This document shows, piece by piece, positions 10,443 to 18,091 of a stretch of DNA of 61,285 nucleotides (position 1 is its first letter; each line of letters begins with the position of its first letter). The notes beneath the pieces were generated by a model. The model was not told the origin of the DNA. It was given only the letters and a program-made list of their open reading frames with translations, and did no database searches. This DNA is from CAIPVR01 sp049316905 (GTDB taxonomy: Bacteria > Actinomycetota > Acidimicrobiia > Acidimicrobiales > Microtrichaceae): NCBI GenBank assembly GCA_049316905.1, contig JBMOJH010000008.1, forward strand, positions 1 through 61,285. The letters are read 5' to 3'. Made by a program: the position numbers and the translations under genes.

Positions 10443-10496
10443 ACGGTGCCGTGGGGCGCAGCCGTGCCCCATCGGCTAACGGCCCCACGGCACCGT
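10443..10496. terminator. 15-bp perfect inverted repeat after the kinase gene
   Basis: Arms at 10443-10457 and 10482-10496 are exact reverse complements (ACGGTGCCGTGGGGC and its complement) with a 24-nt loop. One arm is inside the last codons of the kinase gene and the loop holds its TAG stop. The site lies between two convergent genes, so it may act as a terminator, but there is no U-tract and the loop is long. Confidence 0.45.
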
Positions 10497-12308
10497 TGCC
10501 TCGCACTCCTTGTCCTTGGCCGCGTTGATCTCCACGGGGAGGTCGCCCACCCGGTTGTCCACGGCCCCGTCGTAGATCAGTCGCCGCCCCGCGGCGTCCA
10601 CCCAGTGGATCTCCATCGCCGGGTAGCAGTCGCGGCGGACACGGATCGTGCCGTCGTTGCGCAGGTCGATCTCGAAGTCCTGGAGCAGTCGCGGCAGGTC
10701 GACGGTCCCGCTGTCGGAGGGCATGTCACCGTTCAGTCGGTAGTAGGGGGGCGTTGAACCGCGGTCCGGCCGGGTCATGGCCGAGAAGTGCACGTACGGG
10801 GTGGCGGGTTGGCCCACCCCGAACCACTGACCCACCGCGGTGAGGCAGCGGTTCACGTTGCCGGCGTCGATCGGTGCGGTCATCTCGAGCGGCGCCTCGT
10901 CGCACCACCGCCACTTCGCCCGGAAGCGGTCGCTGTAGGCGCCGTCGGTCTCCACGACCGGCGTGGTGGGCACGCAGGTGGCCGGCGAGTCGACCGCGCG
11001 GTTGCTGCACCCGGAGTGGGCGCTCGCGGTCACCGTGTGGTCGCGGAAGTCCACCCGCACGTAGAGCCGGCTGCGCGACGGGTCGAGGGCGGCCGGGTAG
11101 GTCCTGGCGTGGGCGTCACCGCGGAACTGCACTCCGCACAGGGCGGCGGCGAACCGGTAGAGCGCCTGCAGGTCCGCCGGCAGGCAGATCGAGTACTTGT
11201 CGGCCGGTACGTACGTGGCCACCTCGAGGTAGCCCTGCCCGCCCGACGGCACCGGGATCGCCGCGTCGGGGGCGAAGGGCGCGGACGCGCTCCGGATCAG
11301 GTCGGGCGCCCGCGGTGCTGCCGGCGGCGGCACCGTCGGGGTGGCCAGTCGGTCGCCGGCCGCCCGGTCGGCCGTGGCCCGGTCCTCGGTGCCGCGCAGG
11401 ACCAGCACCGCGACGACCACGGCGGCCACCGAGAGGGCGACCGCCGCGAGCGCGATCCCGACCCTCGACCCGGTCGTCCTCCGAGCGCCGTCGGGCCCGG
11501 GGTCGCGTTCCTCGAGCGCGGTCACGAGTGCCGCGACGGAGTCGAAGCGGTCGGAGGGGTCCGTGGCACACGCCCGGCGGAGCACCCCGGCCAACCAGTC
11601 GGGGGTGTCGGCGGGCAACCCGGGCAGTCGGCCGCGGCAGATGTCGTCGAGGAGCGCCACCACCCCCCCCGGTCCCGGTTCGAACGGCGGGCGACCCAGC
11701 AGCAGCGCCGTCAGGGTGATGCCGAGGGAGTACTGGTCGGACCGCTCGTCGGGCACGGCACCCTCGAGCACCTCGGGGGCCGCGTAGAGCACCGTGATCG
11801 CGACGGTCTCCGGCTGGGTGGCGGCCACCCCCGTCACCTGACGCGCGGCGCCGAAGTCGCTCAGCACGGCGCCGTCGGCGCCGAGCAGCACGTTCGAGGG
11901 CTTCACGTCGCCGTGCACCACCCCGCGTCGGTGGGCCTCGGCGAGGGCGGTGCCCAGACGCACGCCGAGGACCGCCACCTCGCCGGGCGGCAACGGTGCA
12001 CCCTCCACGGCGCGGGTGAGCGAGCCGCCGGGTTGGAACGGGGTCACCAGGAAGTGACGACCGTCGGTGAGCGTGCCGTGGTCGAGCACCGGGGTCACGC
12101 CCGCCACCCCCTCGAGCGCTGCGGCACTTCGGATCTCGCGTTCGGTCGACCCGCCGGCCACCTCGGCGACCTTGACCACCACCGCACCGCCGTCGCTCAC
12201 CCGCCGTGAGCGGTACGCGGTGGCGGAACCGCCGCGCGCCAGGAAGGCCATGCCGACGTAGCCGGTGGGGGCATCCGCGCCGAGTTCGGGCAGGGGTTGG
12301 GCGTCCAC
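10476..12308 (-). CDS. Membrane Ser/Thr protein kinase (non-RD)
   Basis: A 610-residue Hanks-type kinase. Residues 20-265 form the kinase domain: Gly-rich loop ARGGSATAYRS, Lys46 in VVVKV, catalytic loop HGDVKPSN (Asp134, Asn139), DFG at 151-153 and APE at 177-179. The catalytic loop has HGD instead of HRD, so this is a non-RD kinase that may not need activation-loop phosphorylation. A membrane helix spans about 283-304, and the remaining roughly 300 residues lie outside the cell; this part has several cysteines but no PASTA repeats, and I do not recognise it. It is divergent from an FHA-domain gene, a natural partner because FHA domains bind phosphothreonine. Confidence 0.9.
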   Translation of the reverse strand: MDAQPLPELGADAPTGYVGMAFLARGGSATAYRSRRVSDGGAVVVKVAEVAGGSTEREIRSAAALEGVAGVTPVLDHGTLTDGRHFLVTPFQPGGSLTRAVEGAPLPPGEVAVLGVRLGTALAEAHRRGVVHGDVKPSNVLLGADGAVLSDFGAARQVTGVAATQPETVAITVLYAAPEVLEGAVPDERSDQYSLGITLTALLLGRPPFEPGPGGVVALLDDICRGRLPGLPADTPDWLAGVLRRACATDPSDRFDSVAALVTALEERDPGPDGARRTTGSRVGIALAAVALSVAAVVVAVLVLRGTEDRATADRAAGDRLATPTVPPPAAPRAPDLIRSASAPFAPDAAIPVPSGGQGYLEVATYVPADKYSICLPADLQALYRFAAALCGVQFRGDAHARTYPAALDPSRSRLYVRVDFRDHTVTASAHSGCSNRAVDSPATCVPTTPVVETDGAYSDRFRAKWRWCDEAPLEMTAPIDAGNVNRCLTAVGQWFGVGQPATPYVHFSAMTRPDRGSTPPYYRLNGDMPSDSGTVDLPRLLQDFEIDLRNDGTIRVRRDCYPAMEIHWVDAAGRRLIYDGAVDNRVGDLPVEINAAKDKECEATVPWGR

Positions 12309-12359
12309 GGCCCCTTCCTCACGCCGCCGGTGGTCACCTACGCTTCGTGTGTCACGATA

Positions 12360-12392
12360 CCTGTGGCAGCAGCAAGCCTGTGGCAGCAGTGA
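12360..12392 (+). repeat. Direct repeat in the kinase/FHA divergent region
   Basis: CCTGTGGCAGCAG occurs at 12360-12372 and again at 12377-12389, spaced by one and a half helical turns (17 bp). It lies about 20-50 nt upstream of the FHA-HTH start. It could be an autoregulatory site for the HTH part. Confidence 0.4.
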
Positions 12393-12409
12393 GGCGGAAG
12401 GGAGGGCGG

Positions 12410-13147
12410 ATGGCCGGATCCGTGCGGGACGCCACCGATCGCGCCCGCCCCCGTGCCGACGACGTGGTGACCGTCGAGTTCCTGGACCGCACGGTGGTCG
12501 TGCCGGAAGGCGAGTCGCTCGAGTTCGGCCGGGCGGCCGAGCTCGTGATCGACACCAACCCGCTCCTGCACCGTCGCCTGGGCCGGCTCGTGTACCGCGG
12601 CGGAACGTGGTGGCTCGAGAACATCGGTTCGTCCATCGCCCTGCGGCTCGCCGACAGCGAGTCCGGTGCGTTCGCGCTCGTGCCCGCCGGAACCCGGGCC
12701 GCCGTCACCGCCCACCGGAGCCGCGTCACCTTCTCGGCCGGTGCGGCCCGCTACTCGATGGCCGTCGTCCTCGCCGCGCCCGACGGCCCGGTGGGCGACG
12801 CATCGGCGGGTCCCTCCTCCGTGCCGGACGGGACGACCACCCGCACCTCGGACCTGCCGCTCAACACCGACCAGCGGATGCTGCTCGCCGCGCTGTGCGA
12901 GTCCCGCCTGCGCGACCCGGCCGCGCCCCTCGCGCTGCCCAGCAACACCGAGGTCGCCCGACGGCTCGGGTGGAGCAGGCCCAAGCTGAACCGCAAGATC
13001 GACTGGCTGTGCGAGCGCTACCACCGGGCGGGGGTGGCGGGACTGAAGGTCGACGGAGGTCGTGCGACGGGTCGCCGCCGGCGGTTGGCCGAACACGCGT
13101 TGGACCACGGGCTCGTGGGCCCCGAGGACCTCGCCCTGCTCGATTGA
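12410..13147 (+). CDS. FHA-domain protein with C-terminal helix-turn-helix region
   Basis: A 245-residue protein. Residues 20-115 look like an FHA domain (TVEFLDRTVVVPEGESLEFGRAA, then LHRRLGRLVYRGGTWWLENI), which binds phosphothreonine peptides. After a Ser/Thr/Pro linker, residues about 145-235 contain PLNTDQRMLLAALCESRLRD and LPSNTEVARRLGWSRPKLNR, which read as a helix-turn-helix of the kind that selects among DNA sites. The start ATG at 12410 follows GGGAGGG. It is divergent from the Ser/Thr kinase across 101 nt, so kinase phosphorylation could be read by this FHA module and passed to transcription; that link is inference. Confidence 0.8.
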   Translation: MAGSVRDATDRARPRADDVVTVEFLDRTVVVPEGESLEFGRAAELVIDTNPLLHRRLGRLVYRGGTWWLENIGSSIALRLADSESGAFALVPAGTRAAVTAHRSRVTFSAGAARYSMAVVLAAPDGPVGDASAGPSSVPDGTTTRTSDLPLNTDQRMLLAALCESRLRDPAAPLALPSNTEVARRLGWSRPKLNRKIDWLCERYHRAGVAGLKVDGGRATGRRRRLAEHALDHGLVGPEDLALLD

Positions 13148-13218
13148 GCGGGGCGGCCCGTGCCGCTCCTCGTCGGCGCGCCCCGGCCTGCTGCGGTCGG
13201 TGAAGCGGAGCGGCGGCG

Positions 13219-13241
13219 GTTTCTGACGTATCGTCAGAAAC
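13219..13241. promoter_or_regulatory. 23-bp palindromic operator (TetR-type)
   Basis: Perfect 10-bp arms GTTTCTGACG and CGTCAGAAAC flank a 3-nt TAT spacer. This size and symmetry are typical of TetR-family operators. TATCGT inside it (13229-13234) could be the -10, which would let a repressor block the promoter directly. The CoA-ligase ATG is 35 nt downstream, with AGGGGGA as ribosome-binding site. No TetR gene is in the window, so the regulator is encoded elsewhere. Confidence 0.7.
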
Positions 13242-13275
13242 TGCGATCCGAACCGCACCAGGGGGACCCGACCGG

Positions 13276-14889
13276 ATGAGCGTCACCACGACCATCGACC
13301 CGACCGCCGCGGCGGCGTACCAGTTCGAGGGCCAGGACATCCCGTGGCTCCTGGACCACTGGGCCGAGCACCGGGCCGAGCACCCGTTCCTCATCTGGGA
13401 GCCCAAGGGCACCGAGGGCCGCACCTGGACCTACGCCGAGTTCGCCGAGGAGACGCGCCGGGTGGCCGCGGGCCTCGCCGCCCGCGGCGTGACCAAGGGC
13501 GACATGGTGCTCATCCACGCCGAGAACTGCCCCGAGGCGGTGGTGGCCTGGTACGCGTGCGCCCGGGTCGGCGCCACCGCGGTGACCACCAACACCCGCT
13601 CGGTCGCCGCCGAGGTGAGCTACTTCATCGAGCACACCGGCTGCGTCGGTGCGATCACCCAGCCCAAGTTCGCGGCGCTCGTGGCCGAGGCCGGCCCCGA
13701 CCTCGGCTGGATCGTCGTCACCTCCGACAACTCCGGCGTGGACGCGTCGGCCGACGAGCTCGCCCACGGCCGTGACGGCTTCGGCTCGCTGTACGGCGAC
13801 GCCGCCGACTGCCCGGTGCGCGACCGCGAGCCGCTCCTGCCCGCCGGCATCCTCTTCACCTCGGGCACCACGTCGAAGCCCAAGGCGGTGGTGCACACCC
13901 ACGCCAACGCGCTGTGGGCCGCGAAGGTGAACCCCACCAACATCGACCTGCACCCCGACGACGTCTACCTGGCGTCGCTGCCGTTCTTCCACGTGAACAC
14001 GCAGAGCTGGGCGATCTGGTCGGTGCTCGGTGTGGGCGCCACGGTGGTGCTGCAGCCGAAGTTCTCCGCCAGCCGTTTCTGGCCGGTGATCGAGCAGTAC
14101 GGCGTCACCCACATCTCGCTGATCCCGTTCGTGATCACCGCCGCGCTCGAGCAGGGCGTGCCCGAGGACCACACGGTGCGGATCGGCGTGTTCGGGCTCA
14201 TCATGCCGATCCTCGACCAGATGCTCGGCATGCGGGTGGTCGCCGCCTACGGAATGACCGAACTCGTCACGCACTGCATCCACTCGAACCCGTTCGAGCA
14301 GTACCCGGACCTGGCGATGGGCAAGGTGTCGCCCGGCTACGAGTGCCTCATCGTCAAGGAGGACGGCGCCCTCGCCGCGGTGGGCGAGACCGGCGAGCTC
14401 TGGATCCGCGGCATCCGGGGCGTGTCGGTGTGCCTCGAGTACTACGGCAACGCCGAGGCCACCGAGAAGTTCTTCACCGACGACGGCTGGGCCCGCACCG
14501 GCGACATGGTCCAGCTGATGGACGACGGCAACATCGTCTACCGCGACCGCGACAAGGACGCGCTCAAGGTGGGCGGCGAGAACGTGTCGGCCCGCGAGGT
14601 GGAGGACGTCATCCGCTCGGCCGGCCAGCCGCTCGCGGATGTGGCGGTGGTGGCCAAGTCGCACCCGATGCTCGACATGGTGGGCGTGGCCTTCGTGATC
14701 CTCGGCGACCCGAACGCGGATCAGGCCGCGGTGAGCGAGGCGATCCTCGGCACCTGCAAGGAGAACCTGGCCGACTTCAAGGTGCCGCGGGCGGTCTACT
14801 TCCTCGACGAGTTCCCCACCGCGGAGCTCGGCAAGATCTCCAAGAAGGACCTGCGCGAGCTCGCCGACACCTACCCGGCGGTCGACTGA
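13276..14889 (+). CDS. Acyl-CoA ligase, CaiC-like AMP-binding enzyme
   Basis: Forms an acyl-CoA from a free acid with ATP. The 537-residue protein has the adenylate loop FTSGTTSKPKAVVHTHAN, the core motif AYGMTELVTH, the hinge YRDRDKDALKVGGENVSARE and the C-terminal catalytic lysine in ELGKISKKDLRELA. The overall pattern resembles CaiC and related medium-chain or aryl ligases of actinobacteria, but the substrate cannot be read. It stands alone behind a palindromic operator, which suggests induction by its own substrate class. Its last 19 nt overlap the 3' end of the convergent MFS gene. Confidence 0.9.
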   Translation: MSVTTTIDPTAAAAYQFEGQDIPWLLDHWAEHRAEHPFLIWEPKGTEGRTWTYAEFAEETRRVAAGLAARGVTKGDMVLIHAENCPEAVVAWYACARVGATAVTTNTRSVAAEVSYFIEHTGCVGAITQPKFAALVAEAGPDLGWIVVTSDNSGVDASADELAHGRDGFGSLYGDAADCPVRDREPLLPAGILFTSGTTSKPKAVVHTHANALWAAKVNPTNIDLHPDDVYLASLPFFHVNTQSWAIWSVLGVGATVVLQPKFSASRFWPVIEQYGVTHISLIPFVITAALEQGVPEDHTVRIGVFGLIMPILDQMLGMRVVAAYGMTELVTHCIHSNPFEQYPDLAMGKVSPGYECLIVKEDGALAAVGETGELWIRGIRGVSVCLEYYGNAEATEKFFTDDGWARTGDMVQLMDDGNIVYRDRDKDALKVGGENVSAREVEDVIRSAGQPLADVAVVAKSHPMLDMVGVAFVILGDPNADQAAVSEAILGTCKENLADFKVPRAVYFLDEFPTAELGKISKKDLRELADTYPAVD

Positions 14890-16130
14890 GCGGGCGCCTG
14901 GTGGGCCACCGCGTCGTCGAAGCGGCGGCCCGCGGTGAGCGCCACCCCTGCGGTCGCCAACGCGATCGCGGCGCTCGCCGCGAACGGCGCCGACGGTCCC
15001 ACGCCGCCGTAGAGCGCGCCGGCCTGCAACGGCCCGACGATCCGCACCAGGCCCTGCGCGCTGGTCTGCGTGCCGATCGCCGCGCCGCGACTGCGGTCGG
15101 GTACCGCGTTGGAGACCGCGGCGGTGCAGGTCGGCCGCAGCAGGCCCTGACCCACCGCGTTGCACGCCACACCGAGGAGCAGCACCGGCACCGACCGGGC
15201 CATCGCGATGATCGTGAAGCCCAGCGCGTTCACCGCCAGCGCCCCGGTGACGGCGAGCCGGGTGTGGAAGCGGGCGTTCACGGGTCCCACGAGCTTCACC
15301 TGCACCAGGGCGAGCACGATCCCGATGCCCACGTAGATGAAGGCCACCTGTGACTGGTCGAGCGAGAACCGGTCGTCGGCCAGCAGGGTGAAGGTGCCGC
15401 CCTCCACCGCGGCGAACGCCAGCAGCCCGACGGCCAGCACCCCGATGTAGAACCACGCGGCCGGGGTGACGGCGCGGGTGTGGCGGAGGGGGCCGAGCGG
15501 GTTGCGGTCCTCGCCGCCGGGCGGACCCACGAGGTGCTCCCGGGCGGCGGCCGGCCGGGTCTCCGGCAGCCGGAAGATCGCCACCACCGCGTTGGTGGCG
15601 GCGAGCGCCGCGGCGATGAAGAAGGGGAGGCGTTGGTCGACCAGGCTCAGCAGCCCCGACAGGCCCGGCCCCACGATGAACCCCACGGCGAACGCCGAGC
15701 CCATCAGGCCGAGGTAGCGGGCCCGTTGGCGGGGCTCGACCATGTCGGTGATCGCCGTCTGCGCGGACACCAGCGCGGTGCCGGACATGCCGTCGATCGC
15801 CCGGCCCAGGAACAGCACCCAGAGGGCACCGCCCACTCCGAGCACGAGGGAGCCCAGCGCTGAGCCGAACAGGCTGATGATGAGCACGGGCTTGCGCCCC
15901 ACCCGGTCCGACAGGGCGCCGATGAACGGCGACAGCACGAACTGGGCGAGCGCGAAGACCGATACCAGCGCAGTGACCTGGAACGCCGAGGCGCCGTAGG
16001 TCCGGGCCACGAAGGGCAGCACCGGGAGCACCATCGCGAACACGATCTGGTCGATCGCGACGGTCGACCAGATGACCCAGAACCCCTGCGGCGGCTTCTG
16101 GCGCGGCGGGGTGGTGGGGCCGTCGGACAT
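14871..16130 (-). CDS. MFS transporter (DHA1 / TetA-like drug exporter)
   Basis: A 419-residue, 12-helix proton antiporter. The motif between helices 2 and 3 reads GALSDRVGRKPVLIISLFG, the DHA1 signature, and FIVGPGLSGLLS matches motif C of exporters (GPxxGG region). The N-terminus MSDGPTTPPRQKPPQGFWVIW begins at the ATG at 16130. It starts 47 nt after the VWA gene on the same strand and may be the last gene of the ADH-MoxR-VWA transcript. The exported compound is unknown; homology to tetracycline exporters is only at family level. Confidence 0.85.
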   Translation of the reverse strand: MSDGPTTPPRQKPPQGFWVIWSTVAIDQIVFAMVLPVLPFVARTYGASAFQVTALVSVFALAQFVLSPFIGALSDRVGRKPVLIISLFGSALGSLVLGVGGALWVLFLGRAIDGMSGTALVSAQTAITDMVEPRQRARYLGLMGSAFAVGFIVGPGLSGLLSLVDQRLPFFIAAALAATNAVVAIFRLPETRPAAAREHLVGPPGGEDRNPLGPLRHTRAVTPAAWFYIGVLAVGLLAFAAVEGGTFTLLADDRFSLDQSQVAFIYVGIGIVLALVQVKLVGPVNARFHTRLAVTGALAVNALGFTIIAMARSVPVLLLGVACNAVGQGLLRPTCTAAVSNAVPDRSRGAAIGTQTSAQGLVRIVGPLQAGALYGGVGPSAPFAASAAIALATAGVALTAGRRFDDAVAHQAPAQSTAG

Positions 16131-16177
16131 GCGGCGGCCAGTCTTCGCCCGGCCGCCGCGACGGTCAAACCGCCGCG

Positions 16178-17068
16178 TCAGCCCCGGAGGGCGCGGGCCA
16201 GGGCGTCCGGGACCGACGTGGGTCCGGCCAGGTGCGCGCACGTGGCGCCGAGCGCGGCGGCGAGCGCCTCGGCGTCCTCGGCGTCGCCAGCGGGGGCGAG
16301 CACGGCGAGCTCGGCCAGCGCCCCGCCGTCGTCCAGCGGGTCGCCGCCGGTGGTGGCCCGGCAGTCCGACATGAGCAGCGTGATGCGCCGCCCCGCCCGG
16401 GAGCGGTCGAGCTGGCGGGCGGCGGTCCGCAGCGCCTGGGCCAGGTCGGTCACGCCGAAGCCCCGCAGCCGCAGCAGGTCGGCGACCACCTCGTCCGCGG
16501 TGCGCACCTCGTCCTGGGCCTTCAGCACCACGGCATCCTCCGCGAAGGCGACCACCGAGCAGTCGAGCGGCGCCCGGAACAGCACGGCCGCCGCCGCCAC
16601 CGCCGCCGCGGCCAGCCGGTCGCCCGCCATCGAGCCCGAGCGGTCCACGAGCAGGCACACCGCAGTGTCGGGCCGGGTCCAGGCGCCGACCCGCACACCG
16701 TCGGCGTCGAGCGGCCCACCGGCGCGGGCGAGGGCCACTGCGTCGAGCGACGCGTCGAGGTCCACGTCGCCCTCGGCCCTCGAGAGCGGCAGGCGCCGCA
16801 GCCGGCCCACCCCGCGCCGCCGCTCGGGTCCGATCCGGGCGAGGTCGACCATCACCCGTCCCGCGAGCCGCCGGGCCAGGGTGCGGAGGCCCTCGTCCGT
16901 CGCGCCGGTCATGTCCGCGAGCAGGGCGAGCGCCTCGTCGGGGTCGTCCGCGAGTGCCTCGTCGAACGCCGCCTCGTCGAGCACCCCCACGTCGGGGGAG
17001 ATCTCCTCGAAGCGGTCCCGGCGGGAGAGATCGCGTCGGCTGGTGGTGCGCCGCCCGGCCTCCGCCAC
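16178..17068 (-). CDS. VWA-domain protein (CoxE-like partner of MoxR)
   Basis: A 296-residue protein. A charged N-terminal region (SRRDRFEEISPDVGVLDEAA) precedes a von Willebrand A domain whose metal site is DRSGS at residues 142-146, followed by VVAFAEDAVVLKA and ITLLMSDCRATTGGD. MoxR ATPases and VWA proteins of this type act together as chaperones that mature enzymes, for example CO dehydrogenase (CoxD/CoxE) and methanol dehydrogenase. Here the pair follows the NDMA-type alcohol dehydrogenase gene, so maturing that enzyme is a reasonable guess. A GTG at 17068 starts it; AAGGAGG lies about 18 nt upstream, rather far. Confidence 0.85.
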   Translation of the reverse strand: MAEAGRRTTSRRDLSRRDRFEEISPDVGVLDEAAFDEALADDPDEALALLADMTGATDEGLRTLARRLAGRVMVDLARIGPERRRGVGRLRRLPLSRAEGDVDLDASLDAVALARAGGPLDADGVRVGAWTRPDTAVCLLVDRSGSMAGDRLAAAAVAAAAVLFRAPLDCSVVAFAEDAVVLKAQDEVRTADEVVADLLRLRGFGVTDLAQALRTAARQLDRSRAGRRITLLMSDCRATTGGDPLDDGGALAELAVLAPAGDAEDAEALAAALGATCAHLAGPTSVPDALARALRG

Positions 17069-17116
17069 CGCGTCACGGGCGGCGTCACCCTCCTTGACGT
17101 CGTCGTCGCGCTCCGG

Positions 17117-17138
17117 CCCGCCCCGTCCGGGGGGCGGG
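17117..17138 (-). terminator. GC hairpin between MoxR and VWA genes
   Basis: CCCGCCCC (17117-17124) and GGGGCGGG (17131-17138) form an 8-bp stem with a 6-nt loop, just after the MoxR stop. There is no U-run, so it is more likely an mRNA processing or partial attenuation site within the operon than a full terminator. Confidence 0.4.
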
Positions 17139-17139
17139 G

Positions 17140-18090
17140 TCAGGCTTTTCCCGGTGCGGGGCCGTCGGTGGCGTCGCCGGTCGCGGCGTCGTCGGGGTCG
17201 GCCGGCGCGAAGTGCCGCGACCAGAGCTCGGTCACCACGTCCTCGGCGCTGCGGCTGCTGCCCTCCCGCACGCGCACCCGACCCGACAGCGCGAGCATCG
17301 CCGCGTCGAGGGTGACCGAGGGGTCGAGCGGCTCGACGCCGCGCACCGCGGCCAGCTCCACCGCCACGAGCGCCAGGTCGATCGCACCGCGGACCGACGA
17401 TCCCGTGCGCACCTCGGGGTGGTCCCGGCTGTCGCGGACGGCGGCCACGGCCGCCATCACGCCACCCGGGCCGAACGCCGCGGCGGCAGCCGGTGCGGCG
17501 GTGCCCACCACCAGCGCCTCCTCGCCGGCGTCCTGGTAGCCCATCGCGAGGCGGCAGCAGCGGTCGTACACCGCCGAGGCGATCCGGGCGGTGCCCACCG
17601 CATCGAACGGGTTCATCGCCGCCACCAGGCGGAACCCCGGTGCGGCGGCCACGTGGCCGAGGCGCGGCACGTGCAGCTCGCCCTCGCTCATCACGGTGAT
17701 GAGCACGTTGAGGGTCTCCTCCGGGATCCGGTTGATCTCCTCGACGTAGAGCAGCGAGCCCTCGCGCAGCGCCGAGATGAGCGGGCCGTCCACGAACACG
17801 TCGGGGGAGTAGCCGGCGGACAGCACCGCGGCGGGGTCGAACGCGCCCACGAGTCGCGCCGGGGTGAGCTCGGCGTTGCCCTCCACGAACTCGAAGCCCC
17901 GGCCCGACTCCTCGGCGAGGGCACGCAGCACCGTCGACTTGCCGGTGCCGGGCGGACCCTCGAGGAGCAGGTGGCGGCCGGCGGCGAGGGCGGCCACCAA
18001 CGACTCCAGTTCGCGCCGCCGCCCCACCACTCGCGTGGTGAGGCGGCGGAGCAGGTCGGCGCCGGCGGCGCCCTCAGGACCCGACGTCAC
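17140..18090 (-). CDS. MoxR-family AAA+ ATPase
   Basis: A 316-residue AAA+ ATPase. Walker A is GPPGTGKS at residues 45-52, and the Walker B region reads LLYVEEINRIPEETLNVL near 110-127. FRLVAAMNPFDAVGTARIA carries the sensor 1 Asn, and the SSVRGAIDL lid motif follows. MoxR proteins are chaperone-like ATPases that work with VWA proteins, one of which is encoded next. The GTG start lies 1 nt after the stop codon of the alcohol dehydrogenase, so the two are translated from one mRNA. This points to enzyme maturation or cofactor loading, but the client is not proven. Confidence 0.92.
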   Translation of the reverse strand: MTSGPEGAAGADLLRRLTTRVVGRRRELESLVAALAAGRHLLLEGPPGTGKSTVLRALAEESGRGFEFVEGNAELTPARLVGAFDPAAVLSAGYSPDVFVDGPLISALREGSLLYVEEINRIPEETLNVLITVMSEGELHVPRLGHVAAAPGFRLVAAMNPFDAVGTARIASAVYDRCCRLAMGYQDAGEEALVVGTAAPAAAAAFGPGGVMAAVAAVRDSRDHPEVRTGSSVRGAIDLALVAVELAAVRGVEPLDPSVTLDAAMLALSGRVRVREGSSRSAEDVVTELWSRHFAPADPDDAATGDATDGPAPGKA

Positions 18091-18091
18091 G

